The notes under the pieces are model-generated. The model had not been told where the DNA came from. It searched no databases and was given only the letters and a program-made list of their open reading frames with translations. From positions 75,201,169 to 75,265,168 of the forward strand of contig CM043958.1 of NCBI GenBank assembly GCA_014529385.2: 64,000 bases of DNA. The letters run 5' to 3'. Of this stretch, positions 35,199 through 46,545 are shown piece by piece. The DNA comes from Adiantum capillus-veneris (lineage: Eukaryota; Streptophyta; Polypodiopsida; Polypodiales; Pteridaceae). Both the position numbers and the translations under genes were made by a program. The first letter of the stretch is position 1; each line of letters begins with the position of its first letter.

Positions 35199-36800
35199 CT
35201 ATAAACGACTCAAGTGCAGTTGACAGGCAAACATGATCCTCTTGATATGAGAACTACTATAAAACCTCATCCCTACATCATCACCCTCGACAACCATTTC
35301 TTCTTCATTTTCATATCTTGGTCTAGAAAGCATATTCGCAATTGGATTATCTTTTATTGCAATATGCTTAAGTTTTGGATTGAAGGAATTTATGTAGGAA
35401 ATCCATCTCAACATAGCAATGTTGGGAGTTGAACAGCTTGTGAACATTCCAAGAAGGGGTAGACAATCAATCTCCACTATTACATTTTCTCCTATCAAGT
35501 ATTCTTTTTCACAATTCAATGTTGTGACTACTCCCCATAATTCTCTTTTTACCTATGGATAATTGTGTTGGTGAGCACTTAGGACCTTTGCTTCAAATCT
35601 CACCACATATCACTTTCCATCTTCATCATCTTGCCAACTCGCCCATCCAATTCATGTGCGGCTAGTATTTACTATCACAATAACATGTCTTCCACATTCA
35701 TAGTTTGCTTTTCTTAGATTTGGAGACCTAGCTAAGCAACAACTTCTTTAATTTCCTCATGAAATGTGTCTGCATTTCTTTCCATTGAAATTTTTGGTTC
35801 TTTCTCAATATTTGATACAAAGGTTTTGCTACATCCACATAATGTGGAATCTAGATAACATAAGACACACGTGCATCCAAGAACCTTCAAACCTCAGTCA
35901 CATTGATACATATCTCTTTTATTCTTTGAATTACATCATTTTTTTCCAAACAAGGTCTTCGACCATATGGCCCACATGTATGTCCCACAATAAGGACTCC
36001 AACCACACTGGCTTTTGACCACACAAGGTAAGGTTCACTTTTTCCAACCTTGAGAAGATCTTATCATAATCATTGATATGATTTTTCACATACTTGAGAC
36101 ACCCCCTCAAGTCTAGATCCACATCTATATCACTTAAATCACATCCTTTGATCAGCACATCATCAAGAAAGGGCATCATAGTTTGAGGTATGAAGTCTTG
36201 TAAGACTTTGTTCATACCATTCATCATATGTGCAAATCAATTAGTCGCTCCCTAAGGTAAGGTGCACATCCTTACTAAACCCAAAGGTGTCCTCATGGTT
36301 ATCAAGTCCCTGCTTTCCACAACTAGTTGGAACTGATCATACCCTAAGTACAAATCCCCCATAGAATATATCGCCCTTCCTGCACTAATGCCTCTACAAA
36401 TTCATCTACAATTGGTCCTATACCCACATTCCTAATTGATGGGTTGCATATCCTAGATAAAGCATAAAGAACCATTTTTCTTTGGAACTGTAAACCACTT
36501 GTTTGAATAAGGAGCACAAGAAGGCTCCAAAATACCATCTTAATCTTTCATTAAGCGATCCAATGAGTTTTGCCAAATGATCCTTTGGGGCGAGAATTGG
36601 CTGCAAGTTCCAAGGTACATGAGGGATAGTGAAGATTATCATAGGAGCAACAATGGAAGGATCAACACACTCTACCTCATGTAGCTCAAATGCAAAATCC
36701 TTTTCGTGTTTGGTAAGCATGTCTTCAAAACATATTCTTTCAACCTCTGTGAAATTGTCCTTGTAACCAACCTTTAACATACCTCCATCAAGAAAACCAA
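35199..36800 (-). pseudogene. Ty3/gypsy RT-RNase H remnant, inverted
   Basis: From high to low coordinate the minus strand shows VERICFEDMLTKHEKDFAFE, then PMIIFTIPHVPWNLQPI (RT start), NVGIGPIVDEFVEAL, and MNKVLQDFIPQTMMPFLDDV (catalytic region, LDD). Next come VNLTLCGQKPVW and finally the RNase H segment EIDCLPLLGMFTSC with HIAIKDNPIANMLSR. Many stops and gaps. It is on the opposite strand from the protease remnants on both sides, so an inversion or a separate insertion is needed. Confidence 0.75.
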
Positions 36801-36811
36801 AATAATCTGAA

Positions 36812-37051
36812 GTGGTAATTGAGGAGATCATTGAGGATGAGGGTAATGTGAAAGAGGGGGAGGAGAAGGATGCTAACAAGGAGGAACTAGAGATGAGGTA
36901 TCTTAGGGAGATTAAAGTTGAACTCCCTTCATTGTTGAGAAGTGTCAATTTCAAAGGCTTCAAGGTGGCTACCTTCTTAAATGATGACCTTCTTCATAGA
37001 GACTATGTGGTCCTACATGCTAAGAGTGTTGACATTCTAAAGATTGGCTAA
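36812..37051 (+). pseudogene. Old Ty3/gypsy linker remnant
   Basis: A 79-codon plus-strand frame with an acidic start (EEIIEDEGNVKEGEEKDANK) and then VNFKGFKVATFLNDDLLHRD. It looks like the gag-pol linker of gypsy elements but no catalytic motif is present. It abuts the inverted RT head to head. Confidence 0.4.
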
Positions 37052-38960
37052 ATTGAACGCCTTCCAAATACTAGGGGACTAAGCGAGTCAAATAACCACC
37101 ACTTTGCAAGCCTAGGAGCGAATGCCCTCATTCATCATCTTAATGGATATTGGATGGTAGCCATAGATAGGAAAAAGACCTTAGCATTTACCACTTAGGG
37201 CCATCTTGCCCATAACTCTAGGCTTTGAAACCTTTGAAATCTCTCTATGTGTATCTAATCCTGCATGCCTTTAAGTAAGCGTCTTTTCCGTGTAAAGGAC
37301 AAAGCATGTTGCAATCTCCTCTTCAAAAACCTTGCATGTTGGCGTTGCTTTTTGCAGCCATTGATTTGTTTTCTTTAATTTTTCTTTTAAAAAAAAAACC
37401 AAAAACAAAAACACTGACGGTCCAGTGTTAGAAAAAAAAATCGGGGTACAATGTATTTTAATCCGCTAAAATCACAAAATCTTGGTTATATTTGAGCTTG
37501 CCTTGAACAAATTTATCAAATTTACACAAGTTCTAGCGTCAATATCGGCAAAAGTTTCAAATTTTGTCCTAAAAATTGGTAGAATTTTAAGATTACTTTA
37601 TTTTCTTCGGTTAGGGAACATATATTTATCTAGCCCTGCATGACTAACTATACTAGATCTTAAGCTTTCGCTCAGAACCATCACATGATAGAGGCGTCAA
37701 GGCCCAACAATGAGGCAATGCACGCTATTTAGAGCCATCGAGTACCATGAGCTGACGGTTCGCGCGACTACCACATCAATTAACAATTCAACTGTGAGAA
37801 TGATGCGTACAGCTAAGAAGCATGACACTTTGGTGGGGATCTTAATGGAGTATGGAGACGACATAAGTAGCCAAAAATAAATAAAATTTTAAAAAAACAT
37901 ATAAAAGACGACATATGTAACCAAAAAAATTAATCATATAATCGATAAGTATTAAGTATTTTCTATCTCTATGAAAAGTCCATATTTGTTCTCTTCTATG
38001 TTTATTCAATGTAATCTTCAACAATAGAGTCCTAATTTTTAATCAACCAAATAATCTGTGCTTACTACGATTTTGACAAGTTGACAATTTTGATTTAGCT
38101 ATGGGTGATAACTTCAACTCCTATCATCTATGCTTTGAACTTTATTAAGCTTGTTATATTTCTAGTTTTGATGCTAATCCTAAGGAGGTATCTTAAAATT
38201 CTAAGTCGACTGACCCACCTTATCACTGTAAGATTTATCACCTGCCATGTTCAATGTGTGTTTGTGAATATGATTGGTCATTTTTGTAAGTTTGTCTCCT
38301 TTCTATCTCTTTAGAACAAAATTTTATAACATTCATTCATGGTAATAATCATTTTGCTATTACTTATGGATCATTACTTGCAACTATGGTTTATTATTGA
38401 TATCTCCATGTTATATGTTTTTCAATCTTCATGCTACTAATCAAGGCACAAAGGCCACTTTCTCCAATCTTGACAGACCCCAAAAGCAATCTCTCTCCAT
38501 TGCAAATCAGTCAAGCATTCTAAACTTCCAAATCAATAAACTCAAGATAAGTATTCAACTGCTAATAGATTTGTATCACTAATTTATTTACTGCTACTAT
38601 GTTAACTCTATTTGAGAATAGAAGATACACCACTACTTGCATTTAAGTATTTTCCTAAAAAGTGCAATTTAATAAGAAAATAGGGTACTGCATATTTTGT
38701 AATTCTTTACATTGCAACATCAGGCTTACTAGCCTATGGATACTAAATTTATGGTGAAGTTTTCTTTTTAGATATTCAGCCTTGTGGCCACCTTATGTGC
38801 CACTTTCTATGATTTTGATGTTGGATATACTGGACATGAGGACTCTTAAAATTTTGTCCATTCTTCGTGTCCTCACCTCATGCTTAGACAGTCACTATGT
38901 TTTGGGCCATGGTGTAATGCCCAAGCATATTTAAATATGATATCTAACCTTGTAATGTAT
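37052..38960. other. AT-rich non-coding sequence, no gene recognised
   Basis: No domain and no long frame. A-rich runs near 37380-37440. The frame at 38105-38314 is hydrophobic but isolated and has no support. Confidence 0.4.
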
Positions 38961-38969
38961 TTTAATGGT

Positions 38970-39215
38970 TAAATATCTTCACACTGGCACATTCACAATG
39001 CTTTCCACATTAGTCTTTTAAGACCTTTCAGATGACCCCTACCTACACGTCACATTTATGAGGATCCACCTTCAGTTATGGACCAAGAAGAACAACTCAT
39101 CCCTGCACAAACAGTTGATCACGAGACCACCACCACACGCACTGGCATGGTTTATAATCACCATCTTTTGACCTTCAAAGGCCAACATTGAGAGGATGCC
39201 AAATGGATGCCTGAT
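38970..39215 (+). pseudogene. Chromovirus integrase C terminus and chromodomain remnant
   Basis: The plus strand reads IHNAFHISLLRPFR, a stop, HIYEDPPSVMDQEEQLIPAQ, then MVYNHHLLTFKGQH and EDAKWMPDYF. This is the same module as the end of element E but from another family. An LTR-like sequence follows. Confidence 0.65.
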
Positions 39216-39327
39216 TATTTTTTTTCCGCAACTTCCCAGACCTTCTCCACACTTTTCATCACTCACGGTCCAATTGATTCTTTAGTGAGCAACTCGGGAA
39301 AATTGTTGCTATCCCTGGTGGGAGGGA

Positions 39328-39850
39328 TGTTACGAGACTGGGCACCCTCCTGTTGCGTGTGGTTAACTATAATTGGGATAGCTCGCTTAATAATTAATTA
39401 TGTGCTGTCTATTTGAATTTTACTAACAGTGAGTGCATGATGGTTTGTAGATTGGAACTCTGGGAGTTGACGAGGAGGTGCCAGCAAATAATAATTCTCT
39501 CAGTCATTTTATCCTAGCATAGTATTTTAGAAATAAGCCACTATGGCTCCTTTGTAAATAGAACAATCAGGACCCACACTAAGAGGGTCATGTAATAACT
39601 AGTGTGTACTACCCATTACTAAAGTGGAACTAAAGTGTAAAAGGGGAGCCTCCAATTTTGGCACCAATAATAAATCAAAATATCAAATACCAACTCCACA
39701 AGAGAGGTGCCGTGGAGTTTGGGGCTATGATTTTAGGCCTTTCTTGTGTAGATGCTTTCAAGTTTCCATCTCCCTTCTATTAAGCAATTATGTGTTGTTG
39801 TGTGCTCCTTAATTAAGTCTACACCTTCTCTTCCATGTTCTTACACCCTC
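39328..39850 (+). repeat. Probable 3' LTR of the preceding chromovirus
   Basis: It begins TGTTACGAGACTGGGC directly after a purine tract (GGTGGGAGGGA), the usual polypurine-LTR junction. Only one copy is in the window. The right end is not defined. Confidence 0.55.
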
Positions 39851-39886
39851 TTACAGCTTTGTCTCTGTCAATTCTATGCTCTTAGT

Positions 39887-39892
<6 letters not shown>

Positions 39893-39918
<26 letters not shown>

Positions 39919-39919
39919 G
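39893..39919. repeat. (GT)n microsatellite
   Basis: A GT run of about 26 bp. Confidence 0.95.
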
Positions 39920-40438
39920 ATAGTTTAGGTGTGTGTGTGTTTGGAAATTGGAGGAAGAGGTTGATAGGTTGATGGTGGCATATGTGAGCAAGTGTTGAAT
40001 TGCTCTAAGCAACCAATTTCCCCAACTCGCAACATCTAGAGGGCTCAGCCAAGACATTGTAAAAGAGAGAGCACGCTCTTGGAGAAAAATTTGGAAAAAA
40101 AAATCAAATTGCAATTAAGAGGGTTGGGCCAAGTCTGAAAAAGAACAAAGCTCATGAGGTGTCAGCCCTTACCTCTTGTTTCGAAGAGATAAGCTAAAAG
40201 AAAGTGCAAGGAAGCACTTTGATACAAGAGCATGTGGAATGGTTGAGGATTAAACAGATCCTCCTAACCAGTGAACATGGGGAGATAGATGCACTCTGAC
40301 TACAAGCCAAGGTGAGTCATGGTAAGAATGAGGAAGCCAACGGGAAGACATTGCTTAGATCTATCAAGGTGAAAAAAGACAAGCCACTATCACACCATTG
40401 CTTGACAATAAAGGTGAGAAGATCACCAACCGGACCAG

Positions 40439-41375
40439 ATGGATCAGATGATGATGCTTGGCCATCTCAACAAACTTATTGGGAAGGAGGACTCACCCTC
40501 ACCCACAATCAAAGAGGCCAAGACCAAAATGTTTGAAGCAATGCTGAGGTTGGTGGACAAAGGCAGAGCAGGCTACTTAGAGAGAGAGTTTGCGGAGGAA
40601 GAATGTTGGTCTGCGTTAAAAAAGATGGGCAAGGAAAAATCACCAGGTGGGGATGGGACACCACTAAATTTTGTCTAGAATTTTGGAAGGATTTGCGGAT
40701 ATCCTTTTTTACCATGATTAACAAGGCATTCATTTATGACAAGCTAGATCCAAGTGTGAAGAAGGGACTAATCAGACTGCCTGCTCTCAACTTTAACACT
40801 GGAGACCAATCACCATGTTGACTATGGTGTACAAGATCTTGGCAAAAATGATAGCTGAAAGAATGTCTCCTATCTTAATGGAGGTCATTTCCCCCCATCA
40901 ACATGGATTTATTAAGGGAAGATCAATCTATGACAACATACTGGTAGCCATGGCTAGAGTGGAATATGCCAGGTTCTTTAAGCAAGAATGTATATTGATG
41001 ATTCAACTAGATCTGGACAAGGCTTATGACAAAACAATGTGGTCCTTTGTACAAGAAACGTTGAGCCACTTGCAATTTGGACCACGAATTTGCCAAACAA
41101 TTCTCACCCTTTGCAAAGGTAGCTCGTCCGAGATTCTCTTCGACTCAAGATTGGTTGGCTCATTTAATGTCAAGAGATCCATTCGCCAAGGCTACCCATT
41201 GGCCCCACTTTGGTTCGTTGCATGCACCCATCCTCTAATAGCTTTGTTGGAGTAGGCAATAGCAAGGGGATAGATCCAAGGATTGAAAATCCAAAATGGA
41301 ATTTAGCTACTAATTAAGATGTTTGCAGATGATTCATTACTATTTTTGCAAAGCTGAACAGAACAATGTCAGAAA
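40439..41375 (+). pseudogene. LINE ORF2 reverse transcriptase, N-terminal part
   Basis: EEECWSALKKMGKEKSPGGD (the K.PG.DG motif), FWKDLRISFFTMINKAF and KKGLIRLP give the finger region. After a shift come LTMVYKILAKMIAERM, ISPHQHGFIKGRSIYDNIL and IQLDLDKAYD (first catalytic Asp), then SIRQGYPLAPLWF. Finally MFADDSLLFL holds the catalytic FADD just before copia B. Stops lie between these pieces. Confidence 0.85.
41371..41375. repeat. Target-site duplication of copia B (left copy)
   Basis: AGAAA, repeated at 46546-46550. Confidence 0.9.
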
Positions 41376-41601
41376 TGTTGGAATTAGGGTTGCAGAGAAA
41401 CACACACAGCTTGGAGAAGACGAAGGAAGCTCAAGGCACACAATAGAGAGTGTGTTACTTAGTGTGCAATGGAAAGATAGATAGCCCTAGAGTGATGGGC
41501 GTATATACAATGCATGGGGGAAAAAACCTCCTAAAGAGGGGAAAAATACCCGGCAGTCCTAGTGTGTTCACATACATCATTACCACATGTATATGGTAAC
41601 A
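41376..41601 (-). repeat. 3' LTR of copia B
   Basis: It runs from TGTTGGAATT to TATGGTAACA. AATCCCCCCTGGAG follows inside; its minus strand is the polypurine tract. Confidence 0.92.
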
Positions 41602-41728
41602 AATCCCCCCTGGAGTGATGCGGTGAACGAGAGCTGGCACATGAGTAAAGGGAAGTGCCATGCCATGAGGGCAGGATCAGTCCACAAAGGGGAGTAAGCC
41701 CAAAGCTTTGCGGAAAGCTTCAAGCTTC

Positions 41729-42103
41729 TCATGAGACAATGCCTTTGTGAAAAGATCTGCAAGGTTGTCCTGTGTTGGCACATAAGCCAAGCTGATCCCC
41801 TCCTGCTGAGAGCCTCTCCCTCACATAGTGGTAATGCACCTCAATGTGCTTTGTGCGAGCATGAAAAATTGGGTTCCTCGCAACTGCCAATGCGCTCTGA
41901 CTGTCAGTGTAGATAGTGTTGGCAGTGTCCTGTCCAACACCCAAATCAGCCATAAGGCGTCTGAGCCATACACACTCAACCGTAGCTGTGAAGACTACCC
42001 TATACTCGGCCTCACAACTCGAAGTGGCCACAGTAGGTTGCTTCTTGCTCAACCATGATATACATGAACTGCCAAGCATGAAACAAAATCCACTTGTGGA
42101 CAC
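41729..42103 (-). pseudogene. Copia B RNase H
   Basis: [20 protein letters not shown], then [25 protein letters not shown] and [18 protein letters not shown] form the copia RNase H. It is separated from RT by a frameshift near 42150. In element A only the last bases of this segment remain. Confidence 0.85.
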
Positions 42104-43541
42104 TCGTGTGTCAAAACAACCAGCTCAATCTGAGTCCGAAAAAGCATGTAAGTTTGGCGCCAATGATCCCCCTTGGGATAAAACAAGCCAAGATGTAAAG
42201 TGCCACTAAGGTAGCGGAAAATCCTCTTGACAGCCTGCCAATGCTTAGACCCTGGGCTATGCATAAATCTGCTGACCTGTGAGACTGCAAATTGAATATC
42301 TGGCCTCGTGTTACATACATAAATGAGGCAGCCAACAACAGTTTGGTAAAGAGTGACATCAGCAGGATCGCCATCATCATGTAGACTCAACTTCAAACCT
42401 ATTTCCATGGGAGTGGCAATAGGTTTGCAATCCTCAAGTCCAAACTTACATAGCAATGTCTCTATGTAACTTTTCTGACACAAGGCAATACCACCATCAC
42501 ACTGTTTAAACTGTATACCCAAGTAATGATGCAACAACCCCAAATCTTTCATCTTGAAAGTAGCATTCAAATCAGCCTTAAATTCAGCAATATGTCTCTC
42601 ATTTGGTTCAGTGATCAGAAAATCATCAACATAAAGAACCACAATGAGAAGTACATCACTCTCACGCTTTACATACAATGTGCTTTCTGTTGGACTGTTA
42701 CGAAAGTCTCGTTTAACCAAATGAGTGTCAGCTTTCTAATACCAAGCACGAGGAGATTGCTTCAACCCACACAAAGCCTTCTTACATCTGCACACTTTGT
42801 CCTCTTGTCCTTTTATGACAAAACCGCGAGGCTGCGTTACATAAACTTCCTCAAATATGTCACCATTCAAGAAAGCAGTAACAATGTCTGATTGATGTAC
42901 ATCCCAACCAAAATGAGCTGCCAATGCACATAGAAAATGTACAATAGTCATACGACAAGTGGGAGCAAAAGTCTCTTCATAATCTATGCCTTTTTGCTGT
43001 GCATAACCTTTTGCAACAAGTCGAGCCTTATGGCGATCGATCTCACCATCTGGCTTGCATTTCAACTTGTAAACCCACTTCGTACCAATGGCCTTTTTGC
43101 CAGGAGGCAAATCACATAAAGTCCATGTGTCATTTTCTATAAGTGCATCATATTCTGATTGCATGGCAGCCATCCAATTTTCTGAATTCTGTGCTTCATC
43201 AAAAGACAGAGGCTCCTCGACATCATGTAAGCTAGACACAGCCAAAGCATAACAATCTAATGCATAAGATGCATGGCGACAGCCTGAACGAGTACGACTA
43301 GACAAACGTGCATCCAATTTACTGTCACGCAAAGTGTGCACCAGCCATTTTGGCATACCTCTAGCCTGCTCATTTTCAGCCCTTTCCTCATCAAGTACAT
43401 CATGTACATCTGCATCAGTAATAGGCTGATCTAAAACATTTTCAGAAACCCCCATAGGCTGTACATTTGCCTCATTGGAACTTACATTCGTATTTCCACC
43501 ACTGAAAAGAGGCAACAAAGTGTCATAAATGTCCTGTGAGC
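42049..43541 (-). pseudogene. Copia B reverse transcriptase
   Basis: ENWMAAMQSEYDALIENDTW, IGTKWVYKLKCKPDGEIDRH and LVAKGYAQQKGIDYEETFAP begin the RT. AFLNGDIFEEVYV and LCGLKQSPRAWY follow, then a stop near 42736, then LYVDDFLI with the catalytic YVDD and DLGLLHHYLGIQF. The frame is interrupted by the end of the gag-integrase frame at 43542 and by the stop after RAWY. Confidence 0.88.
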
Positions 43542-45959
43542 TTACATTACTGTCTCTAATACATGAAAGGGCTGAACAGAATCTTCCACAAACACTACAT
43601 CCCGAGAAACCAGAATACGTTTTTTTTGCAGATGATACAACCTGTAACCTTTGCTTTCAGCACTATAACCAACAAAAATACATTTGACAGACTTATCATC
43701 CAATTTTCTGCGCTGCACTTGTGGCACCAAAGCATATGCCAAACAGCCAAAAACACGCATGTGCTCAATAGAAGGCTTTCTATCATGCCATGCTTCATAT
43801 GGAGTAATAGACTGCAAAGCTTTCGTAGGACACCTGTTAAGTACATAAGTGGCACACATGATGGCCTCAAGCCAAAAAGAATGCGGCAAAGCTTGGCTTT
43901 TGACCATACATCGTGCCATTTTCGTCAGTGACCTGTTTTTCCTCTCAGCAACACCATTTTGCTGAGGTGTATAAGGCACTGTACATTGGTATTTTATCCC
44001 ACGACTAGCTAGAAATGCATTAAATTCATGAGACATATACTCCCCCCCTCGATCGGAATGGAGGGTGCCCATAGTACATTTCGAGACATTTTCAGCCATA
44101 GCCAGAAATTGTTTGAAGCACATAAAAACTTCGGACTTCGCTTTAAGCGGAAATACCCATGCATGCCTGGAGTAACCATCAATGAAAGTCATGAAGTACA
44201 GGTAATTGCCCAAGGATGGAGTTTGCATGGGCCCACAAACATCACTATGCACAAGCTGCAACCTGCATGTGGCCCAAACTAAACCATCCTTTGGAAATTT
44301 AAAACGCTGCATCTTACCCAAAATACAGCCTTCACAAACATGTTTGACAGGTGCTTCAAGAGGCGGCAAAGAAGGAACCATATCAGTTTTCTGCAAACGC
44401 AGCAAACTGGCAAAATTCAGTTGACCAAAACGTGCATGCCAAAGTTTTGCATCTGAAATAGCCCTTGAATCTGCAATAGCATTTGCAAAATTTTGTCCAC
44501 ACTTGTCATACAAAGTGAGCTTATACAACCCACGACACAAAAGCCCAGATGCAATAATTTCATCACCAAAACTGACATCATGAACTGTACATCTGTCATC
44601 CACAAATTTGACTACAAGTCCAAGTCTAGCAAGTGCGGATACAGACAAGAGATTCTTCTTGATCCCAGGTACATAAAGTGCATCAACAAGTGTGAAGGAA
44701 CTACCATTAGCAGCAGTGAGCACAATCTTTCCAACTCCCTGAACTGGATAAGAGGCGTTGTTGGCACAAGTGACTGAATTCCCATGAGGGACAGACTCGA
44801 GAGAGGTAAACAATTCATGATGTGAGGTAATGTGCTTTGTAGCACCATTGTCGAAATACCACACATGTGAATCTGCAGCAACTGACAAGAATGCATCATG
44901 GACAACAGGATTGTAAGTGCACTCTGCACTAAAAGCCCATTCTGCATCAACATCAGCAACACAGTCTCCTTTCACAGAAGACTCAACAATGGCTGCATTT
45001 GTAGTGGAACCAGCATTTGCAGTGGAACCACCCTCTTTCTTCTTAGCCTCTTTGGCCTTCAACTTAGGACACGACTTGATCAAGTGATCATGGGCTTTAC
45101 AATAATGGCAACGCATCTTCTTTTTGCCCTTATCACCAGAATTTCCAGACGAATTGCTGCCAGCAGAAGCATTAGGAACAGAATTTTTGCCACTCGCAGC
45201 AGAACCATAAGAAGTGACTGCATTACTGTTACCACCCTTTCTTTGAGAAGCAATAAAAGCCTGTTCAACTGCATGCTGTCTAGTCCTGTTTTTTCTGGAA
45301 AGTGACTCTTGCAACAGCAATGTGCATAATGCATCAAACTTGACAACTTCTGGATTTCCTTGGGTCATAAGTCTCCAAGTATTAGCAAAAGTCTGGTAAG
45401 AATCTGGTAAGGCATCAAGAACAGTCTGCACAAGGGAGCTGTCTGAAATAACTTCACCTGTAGAAATAAGTTGCTCATTGATATCCTTGACACTAGCAAG
45501 GAAAGTGTCCATATCATCTACCTCATGCATAATCTTCGACTCCAGCTCTTTACGCAGCAAAGCAATTTTAGCCTCATTGCGGCTTGCATAAAGACCTGCC
45601 AGAATATCCCAAGCTTGTTTTGCAGATTTTGCTGAACGGATGTGAGGAACAATGGTGCGCTTCACAGAGAACGCAATCAATGTATGAGCCTGCGCATCCT
45701 TAACATCCCAACGAGCTTGTTCTGCCGTAGGCAAAACAACTCTAATAGGTGCAATCCTTGCAGCAAGACCTGCAACATCCTCAACATCGCCTACATCTTC
45801 AAAACTAGGACGTACATCAATGCCCTGCACAATGTTCCAGACAACCTTTGACACAAGAACATGTTGCATCATATAAGCCCACATAGGGTAGTTGTCCCCA
45901 TCCAACCTGTCCTCAACAACAAACATCTTGAACACATCTGTGTTGTTGTTGTCAGCCAT
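43542..45959 (-). CDS. Copia B gag-protease-integrase polyprotein, open for 805 codons
   Basis: I chose MADNNNTD as start because it sits after the leader and matches element A; the frame is open 20 codons further upstream. In order: gag (DNYPMWAYMMQHVL), zinc knuckle CHYCKAHDHLIKSC (CX2CX4HX4C, intact), protease, His/Cys finger, integrase core with VHSDVCGPM, LHSDRGGEY and PQQNGVAERKNR (D, D, E present), and the GYSAESKGYRLY segment. Two key sites are damaged: the protease motif is FDNGATKH, where A has FDSGATKH, and the finger reads WHARFGQLNF where A has WHARFGHLNF. So the frame is open but the enzyme functions are doubtful. A stop at 43542 cuts it off from RT. Confidence 0.88.
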   Translation of the reverse strand: MADNNNTDVFKMFVVEDRLDGDNYPMWAYMMQHVLVSKVVWNIVQGIDVRPSFEDVGDVEDVAGLAARIAPIRVVLPTAEQARWDVKDAQAHTLIAFSVKRTIVPHIRSAKSAKQAWDILAGLYASRNEAKIALLRKELESKIMHEVDDMDTFLASVKDINEQLISTGEVISDSSLVQTVLDALPDSYQTFANTWRLMTQGNPEVVKFDALCTLLLQESLSRKNRTRQHAVEQAFIASQRKGGNSNAVTSYGSAASGKNSVPNASAGSNSSGNSGDKGKKKMRCHYCKAHDHLIKSCPKLKAKEAKKKEGGSTANAGSTTNAAIVESSVKGDCVADVDAEWAFSAECTYNPVVHDAFLSVAADSHVWYFDNGATKHITSHHELFTSLESVPHGNSVTCANNASYPVQGVGKIVLTAANGSSFTLVDALYVPGIKKNLLSVSALARLGLVVKFVDDRCTVHDVSFGDEIIASGLLCRGLYKLTLYDKCGQNFANAIADSRAISDAKLWHARFGQLNFASLLRLQKTDMVPSLPPLEAPVKHVCEGCILGKMQRFKFPKDGLVWATCRLQLVHSDVCGPMQTPSLGNYLYFMTFIDGYSRHAWVFPLKAKSEVFMCFKQFLAMAENVSKCTMGTLHSDRGGEYMSHEFNAFLASRGIKYQCTVPYTPQQNGVAERKNRSLTKMARCMVKSQALPHSFWLEAIMCATYVLNRCPTKALQSITPYEAWHDRKPSIEHMRVFGCLAYALVPQVQRRKLDDKSVKCIFVGYSAESKGYRLYHLQKKRILVSRDVVFVEDSVQPFHVLETVM

Positions 45960-46307
45960 GGTAAATGCTGCACCTGATGTGAAAACTGCCCGAAAATAGG
46001 AGAAACGGAGTGGGAACAACCTTTGCTATATAGAACAAACCGTAGAAGACTATAAGGCACCTGTTATGCAGAAAACGGCACTGACAAAAATTCTGCACAA
46101 AATGACAAAATAGCCTGTGTAGTACTGCCTGTAGTGGAAACTGAGGCCGAAATGAGCCCAAATCAAAATTCTGAGCAGAGCAAGCTCTATGAGCTTTCCC
46201 AAAATATTTGTCGACCTGCGAACGCTTGCCAAAGCTCACTGAAATCGAAGAAAGTGAGCAGGCGTGTGCTGGAGCAACTGGCGACTAAGCCCAGGAGGAC
46301 GTGACCT

Positions 46308-46319
46308 GCTCTGATACCA
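46308..46319 (-). promoter_or_regulatory. Primer-binding site of copia B
   Basis: Minus-strand TGGTATCAGAGC, an exact match to the usual initiator tRNA-Met site, two bases inside the 5' LTR. Confidence 0.92.
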
Positions 46320-46321
46320 AT

Positions 46322-46545
46322 TGTTGGAATTAGGGTTGTAGAGAAACACATAGCTTGGAGAAGACGAAGGAAGCTCAAGGCACACAATAGAGAGTGTGTT
46401 ACTTAGTGTGCAATGGAAAGATAGATAGCCCTAGAGTGATGGGAGTATATAAAATGCACGCGGAAAAAACCTCCTAAAGAGAGAAAAAATGCCCCGGCGG
46501 TCCTAGTGTGTTCACACACATCACTACCACATGTATATGGTAACA
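46322..46545 (-). repeat. 5' LTR of copia B
   Basis: 224 bp, TG and CA ends, followed by AGAAA. It lacks two bases of the CACACACA run present in the left copy. Confidence 0.92.

Larger units (their letters stand above)
41376..46545 (-). mobile_element. Copia retrotransposon B, near full length
   Basis: 5170 bp with LTRs of 226 and 224 bp, TG and CA ends, AGAAA duplications, an intact primer site and a polypurine tract. The minus strand has gag, protease, integrase, RT and RNase H. The two LTRs differ at about a dozen sites by eye, so the insertion is not recent. The coding region is open for 805 codons and then broken. It is the same family as element A. Confidence 0.95.

Noticed and set aside
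36418-36963. 181-codon minus-strand frame as one protein
   Set aside because: Its first 50 residues are the antisense of an acidic plus-strand frame; only the part below about 36800 is RT.
38105-38314. Hydrophobic 69-codon frame as a small membrane protein
   Set aside because: AT-rich DNA gives such frames by chance; no start context or neighbour supports it.
44028-45305. Plus-strand open frames of 84-135 codons opposite copia B (and similar ones opposite copia A)
   Set aside because: They are antisense shadows of the conserved gag and integrase frames and recur only because A and B are related.
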